Assembly: GCA_934718155.1 (NCBI GenBank)
Contig: CAKUZF010000003.1
Location: 33,377 to 97,376 of the forward strand
Direction: 5' to 3'
DNA from: an uncultured Parabacteroides sp.
GTDB lineage: Bacteria > Bacteroidota > Bacteroidia > Bacteroidales > Tannerellaceae
DNA: 64,000 bases
The notes beneath the pieces were generated by a model. The model made no database searches, had not been told where the DNA came from, and saw only the letters and a program-made list of their open reading frames with translations. Shown in pieces: positions 9,630 through 17,884 of the stretch. Position 1 is the stretch's first letter. Every line of letters begins with the position of its first letter. The position numbers and the translations under genes are program-made.

Positions 9630-10328
9630 TTAGATTTCTTCAACTGACTTCGGGTCAATCTTGATACCCGCACTCATAGTACTTGAAAGATAAATGCTCT
9701 TAATATACGTACCCTTAGCTGCAGTCGGCTTCAACTTAAGCAATGTCTGGATAAACTCCTTCGCATTACCGCGGATCTGATCGGGAGTGAAAGAAACCTT
9801 ACCGATAGAAGTATGAACGATACCAGTCTTATCTACCTTAAAGTCAATCTTACCCTGCTTAACTTCCTTCACCGCATTGCCGATCTCATTGGTAACCGTA
9901 CCGCTCTTAGGATTCGGCATCAAGCCACGAGGACCCAAAACACGACCCAAAGCACCGATCTTACCCATGATAGAAGGCATCGTAATGATAACATCTACGT
10001 CAGTCCAACCACCTTTGATCTTGTTGATATATTCGTCCAAGCCTACATAGTCAGCACCAGCCGCAGTAGCCTCGGCCTCCTTGTCAGGAGTACACAACGC
10101 AAGAACCCTAACCTGCTTACCAGTTCCGTGAGGCAATGAAACCACGCCTCTAACCATCTGGTTGGCTTTACGGGGGTCAACACCCAAACGGACATCTACA
10201 TCTACAGATGCATCAAACTTTGTAGTAGTGATTTCCTTCACCAAAGCTGAAGCCTCTTTCAACGTATATGCTTTCCCAGCTTCAATCTTGCCCAAAGCCA
10301 ACTTTTGATTTTTTGTAAGTTTACTCAT
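9630..10328 (-). CDS. rplA: 50S ribosomal protein L1
   Basis: The 232-residue protein forms the L1 stalk of the large subunit. Family hallmarks include 'DPRKANQMVRGVVSLPHGTGK' across residues of the first domain and 'GRVLGPRGLMPNPKSGTV'. It sits 15 bp downstream of rplK, the usual rplK-rplA pair, and may repress the pair as L1 does elsewhere, although no leader target was identified. Confidence 0.98.
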   Translation of the reverse strand: MSKLTKNQKLALGKIEAGKAYTLKEASALVKEITTTKFDASVDVDVRLGVDPRKANQMVRGVVSLPHGTGKQVRVLALCTPDKEAEATAAGADYVGLDEYINKIKGGWTDVDVIITMPSIMGKIGALGRVLGPRGLMPNPKSGTVTNEIGNAVKEVKQGKIDFKVDKTGIVHTSIGKVSFTPDQIRGNAKEFIQTLLKLKPTAAKGTYIKSIYLSSTMSAGIKIDPKSVEEI

Positions 10329-10343
10329 CTCAATTGAAGTTTA

Positions 10344-10787
10344 TTAATTATTACCCGGGAATGCCCCATTTACAGTGATACCCATACTTCTAGCCGTACC
10401 AGCAACCATCTTCATGGCTGACTCCACGGTAAAGCAGTTCAAGTCGACCAACTTGTCCTCTGCGATGGCCTTCACCTGATCCCAAGTGATCTCAGCGATC
10501 TTGGAACGATTAGGCTGCGCAGAACCGCTCTTCTTCTTAGTAGCTTCCAACAACTGGATGGCTACAGGAGGAGTTTTAACGACAAAGTCGAAAGACTTAT
10601 CGACATAGTAAGTAATTACCACAGGTAAAACCTTACCAGCCTTGTCTTGGGTCTTGGCATTAAATTGCTTGCAAAACTCCATAATGTTAATACCCTTAGA
10701 ACCCAACGCAGGTCCTACTGGGGGAGAAGGGTTTGCTGCTCCTCCTTTAATCTGCAATTTGATTTGTCCAGCAACTTCTTTAGCCAT
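10344..10787 (-). CDS. rplK: 50S ribosomal protein L11
   Basis: The 147-residue protein binds the GTPase-associated centre of 23S rRNA. 'GGAANPSPPVGPALGSKGI' and the C-terminal 'SMGITVNG' are typical. It begins 68 bp downstream of nusG and leads the rplKAJL ribosomal set. Confidence 0.98.
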   Translation of the reverse strand: MAKEVAGQIKLQIKGGAANPSPPVGPALGSKGINIMEFCKQFNAKTQDKAGKVLPVVITYYVDKSFDFVVKTPPVAIQLLEATKKKSGSAQPNRSKIAEITWDQVKAIAEDKLVDLNCFTVESAMKMVAGTARSMGITVNGAFPGNN

Positions 10788-10855
10788 TGTTTCTAATTTT
10801 TAGATATATAACATCGATAACTTTAAGAATGAGGATACTTTTCGTAACCAGAGCA

Positions 10856-11398
10856 TCACTCCTTCTCTACTTGAGTATAACCTAGCTCAAGGGGCGTTTT
10901 ACGTCCGAAGACCTTAACCATCACCTTAAGCTTCTTTTTCTCGGCGTTGACCTCCTCGATAATGCCTGTGAATCCGCTAAACGGTCCAAAAGCAATACGC
11001 ACGCTTTCGCCAACAAGGAAACTGATCTCTGGCTCAGTGCCCTGCTCCTGCATCTCGTCAACCGTTCCTAAGATACGGTTAACCTCTGAAGGACGGAGAG
11101 GAACCGGATTATCCTGTCCTCCCAAGAAACCAATCACGTTGGGAATGTTACGCAATCGATGAGCGACTTCACCTACCAAAGCAGCTTCTACCAACACATA
11201 ACCTGGAAGATAAGAACGTTCTTTCATTACCTTCTTTCCGTTACGCACGGTATAAAACTTCTCGGTCGGAATCAAGACCTGAGCTACGTAATCTTTTAAA
11301 TCCGTATTTTTCAACTCAGCCTCCAAGTATTCGCGGACCTTATTCTCTTTGCCACTGATGGCGCGTAGAACATAGAATTTCTTCTGGACCTCTGCCAT
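10856..11398 (-). CDS. nusG: Transcription termination/antitermination factor NusG
   Basis: The 180-residue protein couples RNA polymerase to the ribosome and modulates pausing and termination. The NGN domain covers roughly residues 5-120 ('YVLRAISGKENKVREYLE', 'YLPGYVLVEA'), and a KOW domain closes the protein ('GESVRIAFGPFSGFTGIIEEV'). It follows secE by 12 bp, a conserved pair. Confidence 0.98.
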   Translation of the reverse strand: MAEVQKKFYVLRAISGKENKVREYLEAELKNTDLKDYVAQVLIPTEKFYTVRNGKKVMKERSYLPGYVLVEAALVGEVAHRLRNIPNVIGFLGGQDNPVPLRPSEVNRILGTVDEMQEQGTEPEISFLVGESVRIAFGPFSGFTGIIEEVNAEKKKLKVMVKVFGRKTPLELGYTQVEKE

Positions 11399-11410
11399 AC
11401 CTTCGACTGA

Positions 11411-11605
11411 TTAAAAAATTTGATTATAGAAGAAACGCATTACAGCCTCGAACGCCCCGTCAACAACAAAGATTCCTGCGGCGATGATAAGGGAAGCAAT
11501 CATAACAACGACCGCACTACTGGAAACTTCTGCTCTTGTAGGCCAAGAAACTTTATAAACAAGCTCGTTATAAGATTCTTTTATGTTTTCAATAATCTTC
11601 TTCAT
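11411..11605 (-). CDS. secE: Preprotein translocase subunit SecE
   Basis: The 64-residue protein is the single-span essential subunit of the SecYEG channel. It has the short amphipathic helix with 'YNELVYKVSWPTRAEV' and one hydrophobic segment (about 31-55). The reading frame is open further upstream to 11653, but that extension runs into tRNA-Trp (11624-11696), so the start at the Met of MKKIIENIKES is chosen. It is followed by nusG. Confidence 0.96.
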   Translation of the reverse strand: MKKIIENIKESYNELVYKVSWPTRAEVSSSAVVVMIASLIIAAGIFVVDGAFEAVMRFFYNQIF

Positions 11606-11623
11606 CGAATCTGTAGATTTTAG

Positions 11624-11696
11624 CACGGAAGGAGAGGCTCGAACTCCCGACACCTGGTTTTGGAGACCAGTGCTCTACCGACTGAGCTACTTCCGT
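11624..11696 (-). tRNA. tRNA-Trp (anticodon CCA)
   Basis: The 73-nt cloverleaf has acceptor arms ACGGAAG/CTTCCGT, anticodon loop CTCCAAA and discriminator G. The 3' CCA is not encoded. It lies between tuf and secE. Confidence 0.97.
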
Positions 11697-11698
11697 AG

Positions 11699-11731
11699 AA
11701 ATAGCCAACCTTAAATAAAGGCTGGCTATTT
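11699..11731 (-). other. Hairpin between tuf and tRNA-Trp
   Basis: Nine perfect outer pairs (11699-11707 with 11723-11731) and an inner CCTT/AAGG stem form a 13-bp interrupted hairpin. It ends only 2 nt before the 5' end of tRNA-Trp. With no T-run it is more likely a processing or 3'-end-stabilising element for tuf mRNA than a terminator. Confidence 0.55.
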
Positions 11732-11749
11732 ATTATTTATGAGATCTGA

Positions 11750-12937
11750 TTAGTTCTCCAACTCTGTGATCTGACCTGCACCTACCGTACGACCGCCCTC
11801 ACGGATAGCGAAGCGCAAACCTACGTTACATGCAACCGGATAGATCAACTCAACGTCGATTGTTACGTTATCACCCGGCATAACCATCTCAGTTCCCTCC
11901 GGCAAAGTGATCTCACCCGTTACGTCCAATGTACGGATGTAGAACTGCGGACGATAGTGGTTGTGGAACGGAGTGTGACGACCACCCTCTTCCTTCTTCA
12001 AGATATAGACCTCAGCCTTGAAGTGAGAGTGAGGCTTGATCTGACCCGGGTGGCAGATTACCATACCACGCTTAACCTCGTTCTTATCGATACCACGGAG
12101 CAACAAACCTACGTTGTCACCAGCCTCACCCTGATCGAGCAACTTACGGAACATCTCAACGCCAGTTACAACTGACTTCTTGTTCTCAGCACCCAAACCG
12201 ATGATCTGAACCTCGTCACCTACCTTAACAACACCAGCCTCGATACGACCTGTTGCTACAGTACCACGACCTGTGATAGAGAACACGTCCTCAACCGGCA
12301 TCAAGAAAGGCTTATCAATATCACGCGGAGGCAGAGGAATCCAAGTATCTACTGCGTCCATCAACTCCATGATCTTCTCCTCCCATTTCGGCTCACCATT
12401 CAATGCACCGAGAGCAGAACCACGGATGATAGGAGTATTATCGCCATCGAAGTTATAGAAAGAAAGCAACTCACGCATCTCCATCTCTACCAACTCCAAC
12501 ATCTCCTCATCGTCAACCATATCGCACTTGTTCATGAAAACGACCAATCTCGGAACGTTTACCTGACGTGCCAACAAGATGTGCTCACGAGTCTGAGGCA
12601 TCGGACCATCAGTTGCAGCTACAACGATGATAGCACCATCCATCTGAGCAGCACCAGTTACCATGTTCTTAACATAGTCGGCGTGACCCGGACAGTCAAC
12701 GTGAGCATAGTGACGGTTAGCCGTCTGATACTCTACGTGAGAAGTGTTAATCGTAATACCTCTCTCCTTCTCCTCAGGAGCGTTATCGATAGAATCGAAA
12801 GAACGCAACTCTGAAAGACCCTTCTTTGCCAATACTGTTGTGATAGCAGCGGTCAAAGTAGTTTTACCGTGGTCAACGTGACCAATCGTACCGATATTTA
12901 CGTGCGGTTTCGATCTGTCAAATTTCTCTTTTGCCAT
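11750..12937 (-). CDS. tuf: Translation elongation factor Tu
   Basis: The 395-residue GTPase delivers aminoacyl-tRNA to the ribosome. The P-loop is GHVDHGKT (19-26), followed by the switch region 'ERGITINTSHVEY', DCPGH and NKCD. Domains 2 and 3 follow, ending in 'GGRTVGAGQITELEN'. It lies downstream of three tRNA genes with no promoter seen in the 45-bp gap, so it is probably co-transcribed with them. Confidence 0.99.
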   Translation of the reverse strand: MAKEKFDRSKPHVNIGTIGHVDHGKTTLTAAITTVLAKKGLSELRSFDSIDNAPEEKERGITINTSHVEYQTANRHYAHVDCPGHADYVKNMVTGAAQMDGAIIVVAATDGPMPQTREHILLARQVNVPRLVVFMNKCDMVDDEEMLELVEMEMRELLSFYNFDGDNTPIIRGSALGALNGEPKWEEKIMELMDAVDTWIPLPPRDIDKPFLMPVEDVFSITGRGTVATGRIEAGVVKVGDEVQIIGLGAENKKSVVTGVEMFRKLLDQGEAGDNVGLLLRGIDKNEVKRGMVICHPGQIKPHSHFKAEVYILKKEEGGRHTPFHNHYRPQFYIRTLDVTGEITLPEGTEMVMPGDNVTIDVELIYPVACNVGLRFAIREGGRTVGAGQITELEN

Positions 12938-12982
12938 AACTTTATGTTCTATTTTTGATTAATGATCATGCATATTTACTTG

Positions 12983-13054
<72 letters not shown>

Positions 13055-13060
13055 AATAAA

Positions 13061-13074
13061 ACGGACTTCTCCGT
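13061..13074 (-). other. Small hairpin between tRNA-Tyr and tRNA-Thr(GGU)
   Basis: ACGGA and TCCGT flank a 4-nt loop and form a perfect 5-bp stem that starts at the discriminator base of tRNA-Tyr. It is a possible processing signal, or merely a chance stem. Confidence 0.3.
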
Positions 13075-13156
13075 GGGCAGTGATGGATTCGAACCACCGA
13101 AGGCGTAAGCCAGCTGAGTTACAGTCAGCCCCATTTGGCCACTCTGGTAACTGCCC
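13074..13156 (-). tRNA. tRNA-Tyr (anticodon GUA)
   Basis: An 83-nt class II tRNA with acceptor GGGCAGT/ACTGCCC, anticodon loop CTGTAAC and a long variable arm. CCA is not encoded. Confidence 0.96.
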
Positions 13157-13165
13157 TTTGTTTTG

Positions 13166-13239
13166 AGCCTCTTGTCGGATTCGAACCAACGACCCCGAGA
13201 TTACAAATCACGTGCTCTGGCCAACTGAGCTAAAGAGGC
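13166..13239 (-). tRNA. tRNA-Thr (anticodon UGU)
   Basis: A 74-nt cloverleaf with acceptor GCCTCTT/AAGAGGC and anticodon loop TTTGTAA. The anticodon stem has one T-T mismatch. It is the first gene of the tRNA-tuf transcript. CCA is not encoded. Confidence 0.95.
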
Positions 13240-13254
13240 ATTTTGCTTTTTAAA

Positions 13255-13287
13255 GCAGCCGTTTCGTATCTTCCCCGAAACGGCTGC
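13255..13287 (-). terminator. Hairpin after hpf, overlapping the tRNA-tuf promoter
   Basis: A perfect 12-bp stem (13255-13266 with 13276-13287) with a 9-nt loop lies downstream of hpf and is followed on the minus strand by TTTAAAA. It fits a terminator for rpsU-xerC-hpf. The last base of the -7 box of the next promoter is also the first base of this stem. Confidence 0.65.
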
Positions 13288-13317
13288 AAATTTAGGCATT
13301 ATTTCTTACATACCAAA
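13287..13317 (-). promoter_or_regulatory. Promoter of the tRNA-Thr/Tyr/Thr-tuf operon
   Basis: On the minus strand TTTG (13314-13317) is followed after exactly 19 bp by TAAATTTG (13287-13294), a full match to the Bacteroidota consensus TTTG-N19-TAnnTTTG. Transcription should start near 13280, about 40 bp before the first tRNA. Confidence 0.85.
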
Positions 13318-13334
13318 TATCTCTGCCATTTTTT

Positions 13335-13634
13335 TTATTTGGCTCTGCTTTTTTCCTTGAATTTCACCAGCTGTTTCTCTAAAGCTTCCACACATTCGTC
13401 GATCGCTCCCTCGAAACTGTCGTTGATTTTCTCGGCGAAACACTCACCATTCTTGACCAGCAACTTCACACCAGCCTGTTTATTGTTTGCGGTTTCAGGC
13501 TTCACCACCTTTAATGACACTTCTGCTTTCAGAACACCATCATAGTATTGGTACAGCTTTGACACCTTTTTCTCAATGAAAGCCTGCAGTTGCTCCGATG
13601 CGTCGAAATGGATTGCTTGAATTCTAATCTCCAT
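13335..13634 (-). CDS. hpf: Ribosome hibernation-promoting factor, short form
   Basis: The 99-residue protein belongs to the HPF/YfiA family that binds the 30S decoding centre and stalls idle ribosomes. The beta-alpha-beta fold is recognisable from 'MEIRIQAIHFDASEQLQAFI' and 'AEVSLKVVKPE', and there is no long C-terminal dimerisation domain. The frame extends upstream to 13670, but a strong AAGGAGG ribosome site sits just before the ATG at 13634, so that start is chosen. It overlaps the end of xerC by 11 bp, implying translational coupling. Confidence 0.95.
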   Translation of the reverse strand: MEIRIQAIHFDASEQLQAFIEKKVSKLYQYYDGVLKAEVSLKVVKPETANNKQAGVKLLVKNGECFAEKINDSFEGAIDECVEALEKQLVKFKEKSRAK

Positions 13635-14532
13635 ATGAACCTCCTTCTTTTTTAGCTCTTGGATGAGCATGATACACTTTTTTTAATTCCTCAAAGGTTG
13701 TATGTGTGTAAACGCTGGTTGAGGCCAAGCTGCTATGACCTAAAAGATCTTTCACAGCGGCAAGTTCCGCCCCATTGTTTAGCATACTCGTCGCAAATGA
13801 GTGACGCAACACGTGCGGGCTTCGCTTCGCCAACATCGGGATTGCAGAGAGATACTTATGCACCAACTCATACACCGCTTCGGCTGTCAGTGCCTTCCCA
13901 TCCTTTCGGACGAAAAACCACTCGCTAGGCTGTTCCACCTCGTTGTCGCGCACCTTCTCGTATGCCACCATCAAGTTCTTCAATCGTTCTGCGAAAGGGA
14001 TCAATCGCTGTTTGTTTCGTTTTCCTGTCACCTTGATGACCATCGCTCCATAGTCCACATCCTGTTTACGAATCCCGACCAGTTCAGACCGACGCACTCC
14101 CGTGTCATAAAACAACTCCATTATCAGCCGATTCCTAACGCCCTTAAAGTCCTCACCAAACAGGTCGCCATCCAACAACGCAGCCATGTCACTGTCTTTC
14201 ACAAAACAGGGCAATGGCTTATCGCATTTAGGAGCCCGCACCAAGCGGGCTGGATCCTGTTGGATTTTCCCCAGTTTCCGAAGGAACTTAAAGTATGATT
14301 TCAAAGAACTCAATTTCCGGCCGACCGTTCGGGGTGACTGTTTCTCGTCCATCAAAAAGACGATCCAACTTCTCACCGTATCCCTATCGATCTCAACCGG
14401 ATCGAATCTGCCTTCACGATGAGCTTTCACATATTCCACGAACTGAGACAAGTCTGTCGCATATGCCTCTAACGTACAAGGCGAGTAACCCCGCTCATAC
14501 CGCAGATAATGTATAAAGCCTTCGATCTGCAT
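13624..14532 (-). CDS. xerC: Tyrosine recombinase XerC/XerD family
   Basis: The 302-residue protein resolves chromosome dimers at dif-type sites. It has an N-terminal SAM-like core-binding domain (about 1-88) and the catalytic domain with the full set of residues: Arg147 in TGVRRSEL, Lys171 in the beta-hairpin, His240-x-x-Arg243, His266 in LLGHSSL, and the nucleophile Tyr275. It sits between rpsU and hpf, a housekeeping setting rather than an integron or element. XerC and XerD cannot be told apart here. Confidence 0.93.
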   Translation of the reverse strand: MQIEGFIHYLRYERGYSPCTLEAYATDLSQFVEYVKAHREGRFDPVEIDRDTVRSWIVFLMDEKQSPRTVGRKLSSLKSYFKFLRKLGKIQQDPARLVRAPKCDKPLPCFVKDSDMAALLDGDLFGEDFKGVRNRLIMELFYDTGVRRSELVGIRKQDVDYGAMVIKVTGKRNKQRLIPFAERLKNLMVAYEKVRDNEVEQPSEWFFVRKDGKALTAEAVYELVHKYLSAIPMLAKRSPHVLRHSFATSMLNNGAELAAVKDLLGHSSLASTSVYTHTTFEELKKVYHAHPRAKKEGGSYGD

Positions 14533-14606
14533 CTTCTCGTCGCATCAAGATTTCGTGCAACGAAAATAGAAAAAAGAATTCAATTAAACAAGCGATTAAC
14601 GCTTAA

Positions 14607-14798
14607 TTATTCTTCGTTAAGCTGCAAGTGCTGTACGTAAACCGCACGCATGCTCTGCTTTCTCTTCGTAACAGACGGTTTTTCAAAAGCCTGGCGGTTT
14701 CTCAACTCCTTGACAACACCAGTCTTCTCAAACTTTCTTTTGAACTTTTTAAGCGCTTTTTCAATGTTCTCGCCTTCTTTTAATGGAACTACGATCAT
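14607..14798 (-). CDS. rpsU: 30S ribosomal protein S21
   Basis: The 63-residue basic protein matches S21: 'IVVPLKEGENIEKALKKFKR' followed by an Arg/Lys-rich tail. It has its own strong promoter and leads the rpsU-xerC-hpf transcript; a weak 5-bp hairpin (14590-14604) follows it. In Bacteroidota S21 lies near the anti-Shine-Dalgarno region and is thought to help occlude it, which fits the weak ribosome sites seen in the window. Confidence 0.97.
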   Translation of the reverse strand: MIVVPLKEGENIEKALKKFKRKFEKTGVVKELRNRQAFEKPSVTKRKQSMRAVYVQHLQLNEE

Positions 14799-14846
14799 AA
14801 TTTAAATAGTTATATTGTTTAAAATTTACATCCTCAAATTGAGCGG

Positions 14847-14877
14847 CAAAATTACTGATTGTTTCGGGATTAGCAAA
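14847..14877 (-). promoter_or_regulatory. Promoter of rpsU
   Basis: On the minus strand TTTG (14874-14877), 19 bp, then TAATTTTG (14847-14854): a full consensus match. The start site would be near 14840, leaving about a 40-nt leader. Confidence 0.85.
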
Positions 14878-14881
14878 ACTT

Positions 14882-15919
14882 TCAGCCTTTTTTTTCGTAA
14901 AACGAACCCTTCTCTGTGATAACAGCCGAGATCAGCTCGTGCGGTGTCACGTCGAAAGCAGGATTATAGACCGCCACATCAGCTGGCGCCATCCGTTGCG
15001 CATACCACATTTCCGTCACCTCTTCGGGCGCTCTTTGCTCGATCACAATATCGGCTCCCGTCGGGCATTCGCAATCAATCGTAGAGGTCGGGCCTAACAC
15101 ATAGAAGGGAATTCCAAAATGATGAGCCAAGATGGCCACTCCCAGCGTGCCAATCTTATTGGCCGCATCGCCATTAGCCGCCACGCGGTCGCAACCCACT
15201 ATCACCGCATCGATCACACCCTTCTGCATCAAGCTGGCCGCCATGTTGTCGCATAGCAGCGTTACATTCACACCTGCCTTGCTCAATTCATAAGCCGTCA
15301 GGCGCGCTCCCTGCAGCAACGGCCGTGTCTCATCGGCATAGACACGGAAGTTGTAGCCCCTTTCCTGCCCCAAATAGATGGGCGCAAGAGCCGTTCCCAA
15401 TTCCGACACCGCCAAATGGCCTGCGTTGCAATGGGTCAAGATGCCCATACCGGGTTTTAGGCGAGCCAAGGCATGCTCGCCGATAAGCCGACAGGCTGCT
15501 GCGTCCTCCTCTCTGATTTTTGTCGCCTCGCGATGTAGCAATTGCTTCCACGCCTCGCAACCTAAATCGGGGTGTTGATCCACCACACGCAACATGCGTT
15601 TCAAGGAAGCAGAAAGGTTGACCGCCGTCGGCCTTGCCCCATTCAGATAGGCGGCCAGTTTGTGCAGCCGACTGAGAAAGCTACCCGTATCACTCTCCGC
15701 CCATCGCTGAGCGCAAGCCGAGAGCCCATAAGCCGCAGCGATGCCAATCGCAGGAGCCCCTCGCACTTTCAGTTTACGAATAGCCTCCCAAATTTCTTCC
15801 GGCGTATGCAATGATACATAAACTTCCTTAGATGGAAGTTGGGTCTGGTCAAGAATAACGACCTCGTCGCCCGCCTCATTGAAACGGACGGTTTGCAATT
15901 CTGTCAATCCTGTTATCAC
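14882..15919 (-). CDS. mtnA: S-methyl-5-thioribose-1-phosphate isomerase (MtnA family)
   Basis: The 345-residue protein belongs to the eIF2B-like aldose-ketose isomerases of the methionine salvage pathway. Family marks are RGAPAIGIAAAYGL, 'LTHCNAGHLA', 'LLCDNMAASLM' and 'VIVGCDRVAANGDAANKIGT'. The start codon is GTG at 15919, supported by AAAGGAG 9 nt upstream and by a -7 box at 15951-15958. No other salvage gene is adjacent, so it may act alone or on a related ribose phosphate. Confidence 0.9.
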   Translation of the reverse strand: MITGLTELQTVRFNEAGDEVVILDQTQLPSKEVYVSLHTPEEIWEAIRKLKVRGAPAIGIAAAYGLSACAQRWAESDTGSFLSRLHKLAAYLNGARPTAVNLSASLKRMLRVVDQHPDLGCEAWKQLLHREATKIREEDAAACRLIGEHALARLKPGMGILTHCNAGHLAVSELGTALAPIYLGQERGYNFRVYADETRPLLQGARLTAYELSKAGVNVTLLCDNMAASLMQKGVIDAVIVGCDRVAANGDAANKIGTLGVAILAHHFGIPFYVLGPTSTIDCECPTGADIVIEQRAPEEVTEMWYAQRMAPADVAVYNPAFDVTPHELISAVITEKGSFYEKKG

Positions 15920-15950
15920 GTCTTGCCTCTCCTTTCTCTGTTTTACGGCG

Positions 15951-15958
15951 CAAAGATA
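15951..15958 (-). promoter_or_regulatory. -7 promoter box of mtnA
   Basis: TATCTTTG on the minus strand, 31 bp before the GTG start. No good TTTG was found 19-20 bp upstream, where the amylase terminator hairpin lies. Confidence 0.55.
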
Positions 15959-15997
15959 AAAAAATCCCCCATACCTTATATAATATAGGTATAGGGG
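15959..15997 (-). terminator. Intrinsic terminator of the GH13 amylase gene
   Basis: Arms 15966-15975 and 15988-15997 pair with one mismatch and are followed on the minus strand by a run of seven Ts broken by none. It lies 67 bp after the amylase stop and just upstream of the mtnA -7 box. Confidence 0.8.
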
Positions 15998-16063
15998 AAA
16001 TTCTTTCGCTCCTTATCTTTTCTTGGCTGAAGGCCAATACTTGTCAGGCCTACGAGCCTCAAC

Positions 16064-17776
16064 TTATGCCTCGAGGAAGGTAAACTTAAGCAGCCGTCCA
16101 GCGTAAGCGGGCAGTTGCACTTGATAGGGATAAGCATCGGTCAAGGTGCTAATCGCCTTCGTCCCTGTCAGTAAATCAGTCACCGTAGCCGGTCTATTGT
16201 CTTCGAAGCCTAATGCCTTGAAGGCGTCTGCTGGAATATTAACCCACACGTTCTGATCAGCTCGGTCGAAATTAGCGACTACAAGCAACACCTCGTTCTC
16301 GTATTTGCGCAAGAAAGCATATTGCTTGTTGATGTTAAAACGAGGATTCTGCGTGTTCGCATACATCAAGTCGTAGAACTTTCCCTTCCCAATCACAGGC
16401 TCTGAGCTAACGGCATTAAGCAACCGCTGATAGTCTTTTCGTAACGATCGGGCATCAGGATCAAGGGTCAAGCCATCGAAGCGGCCTCCATTACGCCAGT
16501 CGCGCAAGCGCTTGATGCTCCAATAATCAAAAATCGTAGTTCGGCCATCTTTTCCGCTGAAGCCCTCCTCGTCCATACCAGGCTCACCCAATTCCTGGCC
16601 GCAATAAATCATCACTGGGTTAACATTCATGGCCGCAGCCACAATCATCCCCGGAACGCCCAAGCGTGCGTCGCGTGCGAAAAAGTCTGATGCGACACGC
16701 TGCTCGTCGTGATTCTCAAGGAAGTTGAGCATGTGCTCCTGTATGTCACTCACTGACTTCCAGCAGTCGCTGATAGCCGCTGCCGATTGCTGACCACACA
16801 TAACCGCACGCACCGTGTCATAAAGTCCAACTTTATCGTACAGATAATCAAAATGTCCCTTGTGGATATAATTGCGATACTCAGCCGGATTATAAACCTC
16901 GGCAATAAAAATCACATCAGCCTCTTGCTTCACCTGAGGAATCGCCCATTCCCAAAACTCAACCGGCACCATTTCAGCCATATCGCAGCGGAAACCATCG
17001 ATTCCCTTTTTCGCCCAGAAAAACAGAATTTGCAACATTTTATGCCACGTGTCAGGAATTTCTTCGAAATGGCAAACGCCACCGTTCATATAATCCACGC
17101 CATAATTCAGCTTAATCGTTTCATACCAATCGTTTTGGCTCGGGTGCGCATCGAAATGATTGTTGCCTGTCACCTTCGCAGGGAATTCGCTATAGGCATA
17201 ATCCTCCTCTCTTTGCGGATCAAAACGAAACGACAAGGTTTGCCCGGGCAGATAATAAAAGTTGTTATTCACATCGAAGGCTTTCGACACATTGTCGTGC
17301 TGACCCAGATCTTCAACATAAGGCTCGCGTGCGTCGGAGAAATACTGGCGAGCTACGTGGTTGGGCACAAAGTCGATGATCATCTTCAAACCGGCCTCAT
17401 GCGTTCTCGTCACTAGGGCTTCGAACTCCTTCATTCGATTGGGCACCTTGTCGGCCAAATCAGGATCTATATCATAGTAGTCCTTTATGGCATAAGGCGA
17501 TCCAGCCTTCCCCTTCACGACCGCCGAATGGTCTTTACGAATGCCATATTGGGTGTAATCTGTTTTTGTCGCATGCTCAATCACGCCTGTGTACCAAACG
17601 TGTGTAACGCCTAGCTCTTTTATCTTCTGCAGAGCCAAAGGGGTAAACGCCGAGAATTTTCCGACTCCATTTTCCGTCAACCCTCCATCTTTCACAGGCG
17701 AAGGACAGTCATTTCCAAACCACCGAGGGAAGACCTGATATATAACCATTTTGTTCTTTTGTTCTGTTGCGTTCAT
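16064..17776 (-). CDS. Cytoplasmic alpha-amylase family glycoside hydrolase (GH13)
   Basis: The 570-residue protein has no signal peptide, so it should act on alpha-glucans or maltooligosaccharides in the cytoplasm. The GH13 regions are complete: IIDFVPNH (about 133-140), the nucleophile Asp265 in DGFRCDMAE, the acid/base Glu293 in FIAEVY, and Asp357 in FLENHDE. A beta-sandwich C-terminal domain ends the protein. It has its own terminator and no neighbouring sus-type genes, which suggests general storage-glycan or maltodextrin use rather than a dedicated polysaccharide locus. The exact specificity cannot be read. Confidence 0.92.
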   Translation of the reverse strand: MNATEQKNKMVIYQVFPRWFGNDCPSPVKDGGLTENGVGKFSAFTPLALQKIKELGVTHVWYTGVIEHATKTDYTQYGIRKDHSAVVKGKAGSPYAIKDYYDIDPDLADKVPNRMKEFEALVTRTHEAGLKMIIDFVPNHVARQYFSDAREPYVEDLGQHDNVSKAFDVNNNFYYLPGQTLSFRFDPQREEDYAYSEFPAKVTGNNHFDAHPSQNDWYETIKLNYGVDYMNGGVCHFEEIPDTWHKMLQILFFWAKKGIDGFRCDMAEMVPVEFWEWAIPQVKQEADVIFIAEVYNPAEYRNYIHKGHFDYLYDKVGLYDTVRAVMCGQQSAAAISDCWKSVSDIQEHMLNFLENHDEQRVASDFFARDARLGVPGMIVAAAMNVNPVMIYCGQELGEPGMDEEGFSGKDGRTTIFDYWSIKRLRDWRNGGRFDGLTLDPDARSLRKDYQRLLNAVSSEPVIGKGKFYDLMYANTQNPRFNINKQYAFLRKYENEVLLVVANFDRADQNVWVNIPADAFKALGFEDNRPATVTDLLTGTKAISTLTDAYPYQVQLPAYAGRLLKFTFLEA

Positions 17777-17884
17777 AATTAATTCTTTTTACGTTCGTCA
17801 ATCCTCTTCTTGTTAGCAGAAGCAAATATGACGTTTTTTTCTTACATAAACAGCATTTTGATCAAGAAAGTTCATCCAAAGAGG

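Noticed and set aside
11606..11653. Longer start for SecE
   Set aside because: The extra 16 codons overlap tRNA-Trp and are not found in SecE proteins.
13624..14532. Integrase of a mobile element
   Set aside because: It lies in the rpsU-xerC-hpf housekeeping order without attachment-site repeats or cargo, so a chromosomal Xer recombinase is the better reading.
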